A program made the position numbers and the translations under genes. This document shows, in pieces, positions 48,171-60,165 of a stretch of 64,000 bases of DNA. Each line of letters begins with the position of its first letter. Position 1 is the first letter of the stretch. The notes beneath the pieces are model-generated. The model made no database searches. It was not told the DNA's origin and saw only the letters and a list, made by a program, of their open reading frames with translations. The DNA is from Cyrtodaria siliqua (taxonomy: Eukaryota; Mollusca; Bivalvia; Adapedonta; Hiatellidae). Location of the stretch: the NCBI GenBank assembly GCA_037043455.1, contig JAWPHD010000083.1, forward strand, positions 1-64,000, read 5' to 3'.

Positions 48171-48822
48171 GGGGGCACTCCACAGTTTAATGTACATTTC
48201 TCAATCATCAAACACTTGACAAGCTCTTAGCCTGAATCCTTGAGCAAAAATAAATCACATCATCATTGTGTCATACATTTCTTAGAAGACAATAAAATTA
48301 TCCATGTTTCCATACCAAATAAAAGTATCAAAAAGCATTTTCTGTACAACTTTAGTCCCATTTCTTTAAGATTACCCCACCCCTTAAAACATGCTAAAAA
48401 TGCAATTTTAGCAATATTTCAAATGTCAATAAATAAAAATAAAAAAATTTCCTACACATATCAGGGTCATGTCTGCACTCATAATGCTCTTGCATATCAG
48501 GAAATGCTAAATTTTACATACCTAGTCCGGCATTTTAAAAAGTTATTCCACGCTGATCTCCTCGTCAGTGAAAATCAGCCATTTTAACTACTTTTAGGAA
48601 GTTTTTGATTGGTTCACATTTTTCTATTTATAGCCTCCAAAAAACCCAAAGAATGCATATTCCAATACACCAAAATAAAGTTAAAAGTAATCAAAACTGA
48701 AAAAAACATCAAACATGTGCTTCATAATTATTATAAAGACCATCAATGGACCTAAAAGATGCTTAGTTGATTTCTTTCTGATTTACACCATGGACATTCA
48801 TGCGAAACTGAGGAGTGCCCCC
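48171..48822. mobile_element. Kolobok-like MITE, copy A3 (652 bp)
   Basis: Third copy. Its right TTAA (48823-48826) is continuous with the satellite unit TTAATGGATGAATG. It shares the ATTATCC variant with A2 but lacks the A2 deletion. Confidence 0.75.
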
Positions 48823-48826
48823 TTAA

Positions 48827-49560
48827 TGGATGAATGAATGGACAGACAAGGAGGTTAATGGATGAATGAATGGACAGACAAGGAGGTTAATGGATGAATG
48901 AATGGACAGACAAGGAGGTTAATGGATGAATGAATGAACAGACAAGGAGGTTAATGGATGAATGAATGAACAGACAAGGAGGTTAATGGATGAATGAATG
49001 GACAGACAAGGAGGTTAATGGATGAATGAATGGACAGACAAGGAGGTTAATGGATGAATGAATGGACAGACAAGGAGGTTAATGGATGAATGAATGGACA
49101 GACAAGGAGGTTAATGGATGAATGAATGGACAGACAAGGAGGTTAATGGATGAATGAATGGACAGACAAGGAGGTTAATGGATGAATGAATGGACAGACA
49201 AGGAGGTTAATGGATGAATGAATGAACAGACAAGGAGGTTAATGGATGAATGAATGGACAGACAAGGAGGTTAATGGATGAATGAATGGACAGACAAGGA
49301 GGTTAATGGATGAATGAATGGACAGACAAGGAGGTTAATGGATGAATGAATGAACAGACAAGGAGGTTAATGGATGAATGAATGAACAGACAAGGAGGTT
49401 AATGGATGAATGAATGGACAGACAAGGAGGTTAATGGATGAATGAATGGACAGACAAGGAGGTTAATGGATGAATGAATGGACAGACAAGGAGGTTAATG
49501 GATGAATGAATGGACAGACAAGGAGGTTAATGGATGAATGAATGGACAGACGAGGATGTT
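48827..49560. repeat. 32-bp minisatellite, about 23 copies (right part)
   Basis: Same unit and frame as 40461-44651. It ends 55 bp before the exon at 49615. The GAACAGACA variant is commoner near both sides of the insertion than at the far left of the array. Confidence 0.95.
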
Positions 49561-49614
49561 AAATGTTAAGCATTTCTCCAGACTAACTCAACTATTCTGC
49601 AACAACATACTGAC

Positions 49615-49755
49615 CTCCCGGTTCCATACATAAGGTCCTTTGTAAGTGTTCTTGATGGCAGGACACACGTCAGTGACCACCTGGCAGCTTGTAGGTGTAC
49701 ATGGCTGTGGCTGGCCTGGTATGATGGAGGGAAGGGCCATCTTACACACTCCACC
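49615..49755 (-). CDS. ICE2: ICE2 exon with the K-ALPS segment
   Basis: 141 nt, 47 codons, phase 0 at both ends. The acceptor is GTTATTTCTTCCAG and the donor CGGGAG|GTCAGT. It encodes GGVCKMALPSIIPG... to KGPYVWNRE. It corresponds to the human stretch VKYVKTVFPSM... before NAEKL. Directly upstream in the transcript are five tandem partial copies of its head and acceptor (96-bp units); the 32-bp satellite follows just after the donor. Confidence 0.75.
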
Positions 49756-50240
49756 CTGGAAGAAATAACAGCTGCATGAAATAACAATATCTAAACAGGC
49801 AATTATTGAGGTTAGTATGATGGATGGAAGGGCCATCATACACACACAACCCTGGAAGAAATAACAGTTGCATGAAATAACAATATCTAAACAGGCAAGA
49901 ATTGAGGTTAGTATGATGGATGGAAGGGCCATCATACACACACAACCCTGGAAGAAATAACAGTTGCATGAAATAACAATATCTAAACAGGCAAGAATTG
50001 AGGTTAGTATGATGGATGGAAGGGCCATCTTACACACTCCACCCTGGAAGAAATAACAGTTGCATGAAATAACAATATCTAAACAGGCAAGAATTGAGGT
50101 TAGTATGATGGATGGAAGGGCCATCATACACACACAACCCTGGAAGAAATAACAGTTGCATGAAATAACAATATCTAAACAGGCAAGAATTGAGGTTAGT
50201 ATGATGGATGGAAGGGCCATCATACACACACAACCCTGAA
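49756..50240 (-). repeat. 96-bp tandem array of the ICE2 exon head and 3' splice site, 5 extra copies
   Basis: The word GGAAGGGCCAT of the exon (49730) recurs at 49826, 49922, 50018, 50114 and 50210, exactly 96 bp apart. On the - strand every unit has TGTTATTTCTTCCAG|GG, then the first exon codons (GVC-MALPSII), and then diverges to CATACTAACCTC and TTGCCTGTTTAG before the next acceptor. Because 96 is a multiple of three, all copies stay in one open frame of about 213 codons with the real exon. The true exon is the last copy, the only one that continues into GQPQPCTPT and a donor. Confidence 0.85.
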
Positions 50241-52703
50241 AGAAATAACAGCTGCATCAAATAAGTAATAAAGATGGAGAATGGTGTGAGTAAGTTGGCA
50301 TAGCCCATCAAGGTGTTTAAATCAACCAACGAGATAAGACCATACTCTACTTGTTTTGTAGCATGTCCATTTCATCCGTCAGCCATACTCTAACTTCCAA
50401 CAGGGAGTAAGTATACGGGGAGGAGAAACGGGTTCATAAACGCTCTAGTTTATCGATTTATGTTGTCGCGCTAGAATGCCGCCATTTACTATTTTATCGA
50501 TACAGGTAAATCGATCGTAAGTGCGTTACATGTGAAAAGTTAAAATTTCAGCCAACATCGCAAATAAGGCAGCCTCTTTTGGACGGCTTTCTGTTATAAT
50601 CAACATCACCAAATTACCTTCTTGACAAAGATAAATATGTCTACTATTCACTTTTTGTTATTATTAATGCCTAATATAATCCATACTTCGTATCTCGTTT
50701 GCAATAGCTCCACATCATTTTTAATTTGAAAATTAAAAATTTCAGCTGATATCTCAAAAGGCACATTTTCATCACCTCTTTTTAGGCTTTGTCTTATAAT
50801 CACCACCTTGAAATTACCTTCTTGACAAAGATAAATATGTCTACTATTCACTTTTTATTCACTTTTTGTTATTATTAATGTCTAAATAACCCGTAGTCTC
50901 ATATCTCGTTTACAATAGCTATACACTGTCACCATTTTTTATTTGGCGCAAAGTAGCGCCATCTTTGTTACACGGAACCGTCTGGTAAAATGTGTTTTTA
51001 TATATGCAAACAAATACACGAGCTGTATCAGAGGACACAATGTGAATAAATAATACTTATGTTTACATTTCGCACCTTTATTGATTTGTAAGTGTAATAA
51101 TATATAAGAATTTGATGTTTTTCACACACTCGCGAAACAACCGGAAGTAGTCATTTTCACGCAGTAGTGAAACACACGCGCGACAACATAAAACGCCAAA
51201 TGCAAAGAAAATGTCATTCACCATGCTACAACATTATCTAACCAGGCAAGTAGTGAGGTATTTATGTCAACTGAATTTAATTGGATTTTATAATCACACT
51301 AAGCTAAGGTCATATGTTGGTCAGATACTACAGCTAAGGTCATATGTGGGTCAGATACTACAGCTAAGGTCATATGTGGGTCAGGTACAAGTGGACTGAT
51401 AAGTACAGAAGTTTTTTTTAAAGATTTTCTAATATAACTCTATTTTAACATGGTAGCACCAGGCATGCTACAATTTTACCCCAGTATCACTATTTTAACA
51501 AACTTTGTAGATGACCATAAGCTACATGCAAAATATAGGACCTCTAGCTCTTTTAGTTTCAGACAAGAACATTTTTCACTTTATGTAAAACGCTTATGTG
51601 AAGTGTCATCAAATTCCATTCAGTAATTTCAAAGTTATGGCTGAGACCTGATTTTGACTCATTGGACCTCCAAGTGTGACCTTGACCCGATTCTTGCACG
51701 TGACACACTTTTTCATTTTGATAAACCTTTGTGTGAATTAAATTCTTTTCAGTAATTTCAGAAACATGATTCTTTTCGGACCGACAAACAGACAAACAAA
51801 TGGAAGGACAGGGGCATAAAAAGTAAAAAAAATCTCGTTTTATTCGCAATTATTTAACTAGCGTATATGCAAGCAGGTTTAAAGTCAAGATGATACTGAC
51901 CAACTTGACCAGGAAGTGACCATTGCAGGTTATAGTGGAGATGGTAACTATTGAGTGCCATAATCAAACACGTTGTCTGATACAAGACAGTAAGCTCTTA
52001 ATCAATGGAGTTCTGTTGAAACCGATATGGGCGCCACCATTTTGAGAGTTATGACATCAGTTCTAAATGACTATATCTGGAATATTTATATATGAACATT
52101 TAATGATTTATAGAAAAGAAATTACAGCAACTGTATGACAAATAAGTATACTTAATGGCAATAATGCTTTATATGACCAGTAAAGGAGTTTGCATTCATT
52201 TGCAGTGATTTTCTTTGATTTAAATGATATTTATTAATATTCCATATATGGTAATTTGGGACTATGGTAGTTCTCAACATGGCGGCTCCCATATCCGTTT
52301 TAGAACAACCTTTAAATGATCATATATTTTTTGTTTATCATCCGATTTTGATAATTCTTTCACTTTTTCCCAAGGTTTTCAAAACTCCCAATAATAGAAC
52401 CTGTTTGGCTGTGTCGCTAACTTCCCCTTAATAATACACACACACTGTAGAAGCATTGAGTCTACATCGCATGATGCAAAAAGAGTGCAATGACCTCGAT
52501 TTCAACTAGATTAAACCATAGGATAAATGGTACCGGGTATATCTGTGTTTCAGGTTCCATCAGCAGGCATATCTCTGGATACACTTTAATACAGAGTCAC
52601 AATAATACAGATGTCACTACAATACAGATGTTACTACAATACAGATGTCACACAGATGTCACTACAATACAGATGGTGTCTAGATAGATGTAAATACACT
52701 TAC
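50241..52703. other. ICE2 intron with small repeats
   Basis: A diverged 200-bp tandem duplication occurs at about 50546-50940 (ACCTTCTTGACAAAGATAAA in both). A 30-bp unit AGCTAAGGTCATATGTGGGT is present three times (51302-51391). A dispersed repeat with GTGACCTTGACC and CAGACAAACAAATGG spans 51420-51850. ACAGATGTCACTACAAT words occur at 52605-52680. No other coding frame is supported. Confidence 0.65.
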
Positions 52704-52838
52704 CAGTTCAAGGAGAGGTCTGACGTACTTGAGAACAGGCGGAGTGTGGGGTACATCCCCAGACAGGGGCAGCTTCTCCACCACACTGTAGTAACGGGGA
52801 TACGACAACACTCTCTTCCTCTTCACTAGAAGTTTAGC
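52704..52838 (-). CDS. ICE2: ICE2 exon with the YYSVVEKLPL segment
   Basis: 135 nt, 45 codons, phase 0 at both ends. The acceptor is TTTGAATTGCAG and the donor GAACTG|GTAAGT. It encodes AKLLVKRKRVLSYPRYYSVV and ends in KYVRPLLEL. It continues without gap the region of the 58884-59003 exon when compared with the remembered human order (DAR...ILR...KKYSEFYTLHEV-SL). The 37/42-bp satellite lies about 0.2 kb upstream in the transcript. Confidence 0.78.
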
Positions 52839-53036
52839 CTGCAATTCAAATGTGGAATGAGCAGGCTTGTAACTGCATACATATATATATGTTCCTGTAT
52901 TTACACATCTTTTAGGATATATAATAGTGGACAAGTATAAATTAAGCCAAACAAAAAAACAGTTCCTCTTGGATTCTGAGAGAAACTAGTGTCAGGCTGA
53001 AACTAGAAGCTTTGTCCGGAAGGGCTGACTGGTATA

Positions 53037-56000
53037 TACACCTGCTGTGACAGTTGTAGTATACCTGAGACTGGTATCCTGCTGTGACAGTAGTAGTATA
53101 CCTGAGACTGGTATCCTGCTGTGACAGTAGTAGTATACCTGAGACTGGTATCCTGCTGTGACAGTAGTAGTGTACCTGAGACTGGTATCCTGCTGTGACA
53201 GTAGTAGTATACCTGAGACTGGTATCCTGCTGTGACAGTAGTAGTATACCTGAGACTGGTATCCTGCTGTGACAGTAGTAGTGTACCTGAGACTGGTATC
53301 CTGCTGTGACAGTAGTAGTATACCGGAGACTGGTATCCTGCTGTGACAGTAGTAGTATACCTGAGACTGGTATCCTGCTGTGACAGTCGTAGTATACCTG
53401 AGACTGGTATATACTCCTGCTGTGACAGTAGTAGTATACCTGAGACTGGTATATACTCCTGCTGTGACAGTAGTAGTATACCTGAGACTGGTATATACTC
53501 CTGCTGTGACAGTTGTAGTATACCTGAGACTGGTATATACTCCTGCTGTGACAGTAGTAGTATACCGGAGACTGGTATCCTGCTGTGACAGTAGTAGTAT
53601 ACCTGAGACTGGTATCCTGCTGTGACAGTAGTAGTATACCTGAGACTGGTATCCTGCTGTGACAGTCGTAGTATACCTGAGACTGGTATATACTCCTGCT
53701 GTGACAGTAGTAGTATACCTGAGACTGGTATCCTGCTGTGACAGTAGTAGTATACCTGAGACTGGTATCCTGCTGTGACAGTAGTAGTATACCTGAGACT
53801 GGTATCCTGCTGTGACAGTAGTAGTATACCTGAGACTGGTATATACTCCTGCTGTGACAGTAGTAGTATACCTGAGACTGGTATATACTCCTGCTGTGAC
53901 AGTAGTAGTATACCGGAGACTGGTATCCTGCTGTGACAGTAGTAGTATACCTGAGACTGGTATCCTGCTGTGACAGTCGTAGTATACCTGAGACTGGTAT
54001 ATACTCCTGCTGTGACAGTAGTAGTATACCTGAGACTGGTATATACTCCTGCTGTGACAGTAGTAGTATACCTGAGACTGGTATATACTCCTGCTGTGAC
54101 AGTTGTAGTATACCTGAGACTGGTATATACTCCTGCTGTGACAGTAGTAGTATACCGGAGACTGGTATCCTGCTGTGACAGTAGTAGTATACCTGAGACT
54201 GGTATCCTGCTGTGACAGTAGTAGTATACCTGAGACTGGTATCCTGCTGTGACAGTCGTAGTATACCTGAGACTGGTATCCTGCTGTGACAGTAGTAGTA
54301 TACCTGAGACTGGTATCCTGCTGTGACAGTCGTAGTATACCTGAGACTGGTATATACTCCTGCTGTGACAGTAGTAGTATACCTGAGACTGGTATATACT
54401 CCTGCTGTGACAGTAGTAGTATACCTGAGACTGGTATCCTGCTGTGACAGTAGTAGTATACCGGAGACTGGTATCCTGCTGTGACAGTAGTAGTATACCT
54501 GAGACTGGTATCCTGCTGTGACAGTAGTAGTATACCTGAGACTGGTATCCTGCTGTGACAGTAGTAGTATACCTGAGACTGGTATCCTGCTGTGACAGTA
54601 GTAGTATACCTGAGACTGGTATCCTGCTGTGACAGTAGTAGTATACCGGAGACTGGTATATACTCCTGCTGTGACAGTAGTAGTATACCTGAGACTGGTA
54701 TATACACCTGCTGTGACAGTTGTAGTATACCTGAGACTGGTATATACTCCTGCTGTGACAGTAGTAGTATACCTGAGACTGGTATCCTGCTGTGACAGTA
54801 GTAGTATACCGGAGACTGGTATCCTGCTGTGACAGTAGTAGTATACCTGAGACTGGTATCCTGCTGTGACAGTAGTAGTATACCTGAGACTGGTATATAC
54901 TCCTGCTGTGACAGTAGTAGTATACCTGAGACTGGTATATACACCTGCTGTGACAGTTGTAGTATACCTGAGACTGGTATATACTCCTGCTGTGACAGTA
55001 GTAGTATACCTGAGACTGGTATCCTGCTGTGACAGTAGTAGTATACCTGAGACTGGTATCCTGCTGTGACAGTAGTAGTATACCTGAGACTGGTATCCTG
55101 CTGTGACAGTAGTAGTATACCTGAGACTGGTATCCTGCTGTGACAGTAGTAGTATACCGGAGACTGGTATATACTCCTGCTGTGACAGTAGTAGTATACC
55201 TGAGACTGGTATATACTCCTGCTGTGACAGTAGTAGTATACCTGAGACTGGTATCCTGCTGTGACAGTAGTAGTATACCGGAGACTGGTATCCTGCTGTG
55301 ACAGTAGTAGTATACCTGAGACTGGTATCCTGCTGTGACAGTAGTAGTATACCTGAGACTGGTATATACTCCTGCTGTGACAGTAGTAGTATACCGGAGA
55401 CTGGTATCCTGCTGTGACAGTTAGTAGTATACCTGAGACTGGTATCCTGCTGTGACAGTAGTAGTATACCTGAGACTGGTATCCTGCTGTGACAGTAGTA
55501 GTATACCTGAGACTGGTATCCTGCTGTGACAGTAGTAGTATACCTGAGACTGGTATCCTGCTGTGACAGTAGTAGTATACCTGAGACTGGTATCCTGCTG
55601 TGACAGTAGTAGTATACCTGAGACTGGTATCCTGCTGTGACAGTAGTAGTATACCTGAGACTGGTATCCTGCTGTGACAGTAGTAGTATACCTGAGACTG
55701 GTATCCTGCTGTGACAGTAGTAGTATACCTGAGACTGGTATCCTGCTGTGACAGTAGTAGTATACCTGAGACTGGTATCCTGCTGTGACAGTAGTAGTAT
55801 ACCTGAGACTGGTATCCTGCTGTGACAGTAGTAGTATACCTGAGACTGGTATCCTGCTGTGACAGTAGTAGTATACCTGAGACTGGTATCCTGCTGTGAC
55901 AGTAGTAGTATACCTGAGACTGGTATCCTGCTGTGACAGTAGTAGTATACCTGAGACTGGTATCCTGCTGTGACAGTAGTAGTATACCTGAGACTGGTAT

Positions 56001-57405
56001 CCTGCTGTGACAGTAGTAGTATACCTGAGACTGGTATCCTGCTGTGACAGTAGTAGTATACCTGAGACTGGTATCCTGCTGTGACAGTAGTAGTATACCT
56101 GAGACTGGTATATACTCCTGCTGTGACAGTAGTAGTATACCTGAGACTGGTATCCTGCTGTGACAGTAGTAGTATACCTGAGACTGGTATCCTGCTGTGA
56201 CAGTAGTAGTATACCTGAGACTGGTATCCTGCTGTGACAGTAGTAGTATACCTGAGACTGGTACTCCTGCTGTGACAGTAGTAGTATACCTGAGACTGGT
56301 ATCCTGCTGTGACAGTAGTAGTATACCTGAGACTGGTATCCTGCTGTGACAGTAGTAGTATACCTGAGACTGGTATATACTCCTGCTGTGACAGTAGTAG
56401 TATACCTGAGACTGGTATCCTGCTGTGACAGTAGTAGTATACCTGAGACTGGTATCCTGCTGTGACAGTAGTAGTATACCTGAGACTGGTATATACTCCT
56501 GTAGTAGTATACCTGAGACTGGTATCCTGCTGTGACAGTAGTAGTATACCTGAGACTGGTATATACTCCTGCTGTGACAGTAGTAGTATACCTGAGACTG
56601 GTATCCTGCTGTGACAGTAGTAGTATACCTGAGACTGGTACTCCTGCTGTGACAGTAGTAGTATACCTGAACCTGAGACTGGTATCCTGCTGTGACAGTA
56701 GTAGTATACCTGAGACTGGTATATACACCTGCTGTGACAGTTGTAGTATACCTGAGACTGGTATATACTCCTGCTGTGACAGTAGTAGTATACCTGAGAC
56801 TGGTATCCTGCTGTGACAGTAGTAGTATACCTGAGACTGGTATCCTGCTGTGACAGTAGTAGTATACCTGAGACTGGTATATACTCCTGCTGTGACAGTA
56901 GTAGTATACCTGAGACTGGTATCCTGCTGTGACAGTAGTAGTATACCTGAGACTGGTATCCTGCTGTGACAGTAGTAGTATACCTGAGACTGGTATCCTG
57001 CTGTGACAGCAGTAGTATACCTGAGACTGGTATCCTGCTGTGACAGTAGTAGTATACCTGAGACTGGTATCCTGCTGTGACAGTAGTAGTATACCTGAGA
57101 CTGGTATATACACCTGCTGTGACAGTTGTAGTATACCTGAGACTGGTATATACTCCTGCTGTGACAGTAGTAGTATACCTGAGACTGGTATCCTGCTGTG
57201 ACAGTAGTAGTATACCTGAGACTGGTATCCTGCTGTGACAGTAGTAGTATACCTGAGACTGGTATCCTGCTGTGACAGTAGTAGTATACCTGAGACTGGT
57301 ATCCTGCTGTGACAGTAGTAGTATACCTGAGACTGGTATCCTGCTGTGACAGCAGTAGTATACCTGAGACTGGTATCCTGCTGTGACAGTAGTAGTATAC
57401 CTGAG
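53037..57405. repeat. 37/42-bp minisatellite, about 113 copies
   Basis: Unit TGCTGTGACAGTAGTAGTAT + ACCTGAGACTGGTATCC (37 bp), with a 42-bp variant ending GGTATATACTCC. Longer identical blocks of several units recur (for example 53343-53625 and 53933-54215), so amplification also worked on higher-order blocks. The - strand unit has no stop codon in any frame, which produces apparent proteins of up to 1490 residues; no other coding sign is present. Confidence 0.95.
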
Positions 57406-57905
57406 AAGTGTCATGAGTGTGGCTGCGGATCTTAAAGAGTAATAGAATGGGCAAGGGTTTGCATGGTTAGGTCATGGTGACCTTCAACCTACTGACCCCA
57501 ATATATGTCATCTTCTCACCATGGACAGTCCATCTGTTAAGTTTCGTAAGTGTGGCTACGAATTTTGAAGAGTTTTGGAGCAGACAAGGTTTTATACTAT
57601 CAGGTCATGATGACCTCAACATTGAACCTACTGACCCCAAGATGTAATGGGGTCATTCTCTCACCGTGGACTGTCTACCTGTGAAGTTTAATGAGTGTGA
57701 ATACAACTCTTGAGGAGATATTGAGCAAACAACATTTTAAATTATCAGGTCATGGTGACCTGGACCTTGAACCTGTTGACCCCAAAATGTAACAGGGTCA
57801 TCTTTTTATCATGGACAATCTACAACAAAGTTCAATGAATGTGGCTATACGTCTTAAAGAGTTATAGAGGGGGAAATGTTGTGTCTACAGACAGATTAAC
57901 AAACA
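57406..57905. repeat. About 140-bp tandem repeat, 4 partial copies, in ICE2 intron
   Basis: Units begin near 57406, 57539, 57683 and 57828 with AGTTTMRTGAGTGTGGCTAC and contain CAGGTCATGGTGACCT, ACTGACCCCAA and CACCATGGAC words typical of bivalve dispersed repeats. Confidence 0.75.
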
Positions 57906-57929
57906 GACTGAATCCAGTACATCACATCT

Positions 57930-58350
57930 AAGAAGATAGATTTAAAACAGTTTTATTTTAAACCACATACTTTGAAAACATTTGATATAATAATATATTC
58001 TGATATTGACACTGAAAATGATACTGACCTTGGCATGAATACTGACCTTGACATGAATACTGACCTTGACATGAATACTGACCTTGGCATGAATACTGAC
58101 CTTGACATGAATACTGACCTTGACATGAATACTGACCTTGGCATGAATACTGACCTTGGCATGAATATTGACCTTGGCATGAATACTGACCTTGGCATGA
58201 ATACTGACCTTGACATGAATACTGACCTTGACATGAATAATAATCTTGGCATCATTACCAACATTGCTACTGACATTGATTTCAGCACTGACCTTTACAT
58301 TATGACTGATCTTGAGGTCTGCATTGGCCTTGTAAAACATTGCTACTGAA
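57930..58350. repeat. 18-bp minisatellite, copy 1, with flanks duplicated from beside the next exon
   Basis: Unit GACCTTGGCATGAATACT or GACCTTGACATGAATACT, about 14 copies, between AGAAGATAGATTTAAAA and TTTCAGCACTGACC flanks. The same block occurs at 59004-59460, so about 420 bp was duplicated. Both strands stay open because 18 is a multiple of three; no gene is implied. Confidence 0.9.
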
Positions 58351-58406
58351 ATTGTACTTGCCTTGACCTTGTTACTGGTCTTAATATTGTTACTGAGCTT
58401 TACATT

Positions 58407-58552
58407 GAATCAACAAGACATCAAGACTAACATTCCTGTTAAGTATCGTGAAAATCCGTGTAGTATTTTTAGAGTAGTAGTCGCTACAAAAAAAGTTTAG
58501 ACAGACAGACTGACGACGGACGCCACACCACGGCATAAGATCTGCTGATCTT
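58407..58552 (+). mobile_element. Family 1 element remnant
   Basis: It contains AACATTCCTGTTAAG, GTAGTCGCTACAAA, an ACAGACAGACTGACGACGG run and CACGGCATAAGATCTGCTGATC, then breaks in the 3' hairpin. Confidence 0.7.
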
Positions 58553-58883
58553 CTGGGTATATACCAATACACTTAATTTGTATGTAACATTACATTGAAA
58601 AATTTAAATTGTTTCGTGGGAAACTAATTGTTTATATCCAATATTGGCTATTGTGTTCTGTGATGGATAGTTTATTAAACTGATTCAATAAAATGTATGT
58701 CCATTTCAAAGTTTTAAGTCATATGAGGGGTAGCAACTTACGCTGAAATATTTATACAGGTATTAGTGTTAACTTACATTGACATATTTACCAGCCCCTG
58801 GGTGAATATTATAACAGAAATGAAGGATATATTGATATATTTGCCACCCCTGGGTGAATATACAGGTAATGGGGTTAACTTAC

Positions 58884-59003
58884 ATTGACATATTTATCAG
58901 CCTCTGGATGAATGTACATATAGTCTGGCCTACATTTGCTGGACACGTACCGCAGATACGACTGAAAGTGTTTTTGCTCTGCTTTGACCTCCTCCGACAG
59001 TTT
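58884..59003 (-). CDS. ICE2: ICE2 exon with the LRYV---C--DY helix
   Basis: 120 nt, 40 codons, phase 0 at both ends. The acceptor is TAAATCTATCTTCAG and the donor GTCAAT|GTAAGT. It encodes KLSEEVKAEQKHFQSYLRYV, then SSKCRPDYMY and EADKYVN. The human counterpart is EEVTEFLKFLQ...KKCAQDY. The 18-bp satellite begins about 90 bp before the acceptor. Confidence 0.8.
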
Positions 59004-59460
59004 CTGAAGATAGATTTAAAATAGTTTTGTTTTAAACCCCATACTGAAAACATTTGATATAATAATATATACTGATATTGACATTGGAAATGATACTGAC
59101 CTTGACATGAATACTGACCTTGGCATGAATACTGACCTTGGCATGAGTACTGACCTTGACATAAATACTGACCTTGACATGAATACTGACCTTGGCATGA
59201 ATACTGACCTTGGCATGAATACTGACCTTGACATGAATACTGACCTTGACATGAATACGGACCTTGACATGAATACTGACCTTGACATGAATACTGACCT
59301 TGGCATGAATACTGATCTTGGCATCATTACCAACATTGCAACTGACTTTGTTACTCATGTTAATATTGCTACTGACATTGATTTCAGCACTGACCTTTAC
59401 ATTATGACTGATCTTGAGGTCTGCATTGGCCTTGTAAAAACATTGCTACTGAAATTGTGA
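59004..59460. repeat. 18-bp minisatellite, copy 2
   Basis: Same unit as 57930-58350, about 13 copies, starting at the acceptor of the 58884-59003 exon. It has one additional ACTCATGTTAATATTGCT piece near 59355. Confidence 0.9.
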
Positions 59461-60165
59461 CTAACTTGCCTTGACCTTGTTACTGGTCTTAATATTGTTA
59501 CTGAGCTTTACATTGTAATCTTGAATTTACAATCTTGAATTTAAAACTTGGTTCTGAACTTTACAATGTAACGGACTTTGGCATTGACCTTGTTACTGAC
59601 ATTTACATTGTAATGGATCTAACTTTGGCATTGACCTTGTTACTGACCTGTTACTGACCTTGATTTTGACCTTTTATTGACCTTTACATAATGGCATTGA
59701 ACTGACCCTTTCTTTGGCACTTACCTTGTAACTAAGCTTTGTATATCATGAATGATCTTGACTTTGGCTGTGACCTTGTGACAGACCTTACATTGTAATT
59801 GACCTTGACTTTGACCTTGTTCTAACCTTTACATTGTAACTGACCTTGACTGTGACCGTTCTAACGTTCTAACGTTTACATTGTTACAGACCTTAACTTT
59901 GATACTGATCTTGCAACTGACCATAGTATTGCTACTGACACTGTTACAGACTCGGGCATTTACCCGTTACTGACATTTACTTTGTTACCGATCCACTGTA
60001 ACTGACAAAGACATTAGACCTAATAGTGTCACGGATTTTAACACTGATATTGAATGTTTGTGGTTTGTGTGAGCACTTGACTTACTACATTTCCAGACAA
60101 CTTTCAGGTAAATCTGTCGCACTGAGATTACGTTATCCAACAAAGACCTTGACGCTGACACTAAC
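59461..60165. repeat. Degenerate TTACTGACCTTGACATT-rich intron
   Basis: Low-complexity sequence made of variants of (T)ACTGACCTTGACTTTG and ACATTGTAA. It looks like an older, decayed relative of the neighbouring 18-bp array. Confidence 0.6.

Larger units (their letters stand above)
44652..48826. mobile_element. A-B-A-B-A composite inserted at TTAA in the 32-bp array
   Basis: Two 1757-bp periods plus a third A copy. Every junction is TTAA (44652, 45308, 46410, 47065, 48167 and 48823), and TTAA at the outer borders belongs to the 32-bp satellite unit, so the whole block behaves like one insertion. The repeat copies differ by only a few bases, so the amplification is recent. The simplest history is A-B-A insertion followed by unequal exchange between A copies. 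Confidence 0.85.

Noticed and set aside
44725..48587. 115-residue frame in three identical copies
   Set aside because: Identity only reflects recent duplication of the MITE; the frame starts at TTG and has no known domain.
40461..49560. CRISPR-like array of 32-bp repeats
   Set aside because: There are no spacers; units are directly head to tail, and the context is an animal intron.
49588..50229. A 213-residue single-exon protein on the - strand
   Set aside because: It is the ICE2 exon preceded by five in-frame copies of its head and acceptor; each unit includes intron sequence, so the whole is unlikely to be one exon.
52942..57414. Proteins of 1490, 1373 and 677 residues on the - strand
   Set aside because: They are translations of the 37/42-bp satellite in three frames; no start context, domain or unique sequence, only periodicity.
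57942..59460. Repeat frames on both strands (DLDMNTDLGMNT and SVFMSRSVFMPR types)
   Set aside because: An 18-bp satellite gives open frames on both strands; not coding.
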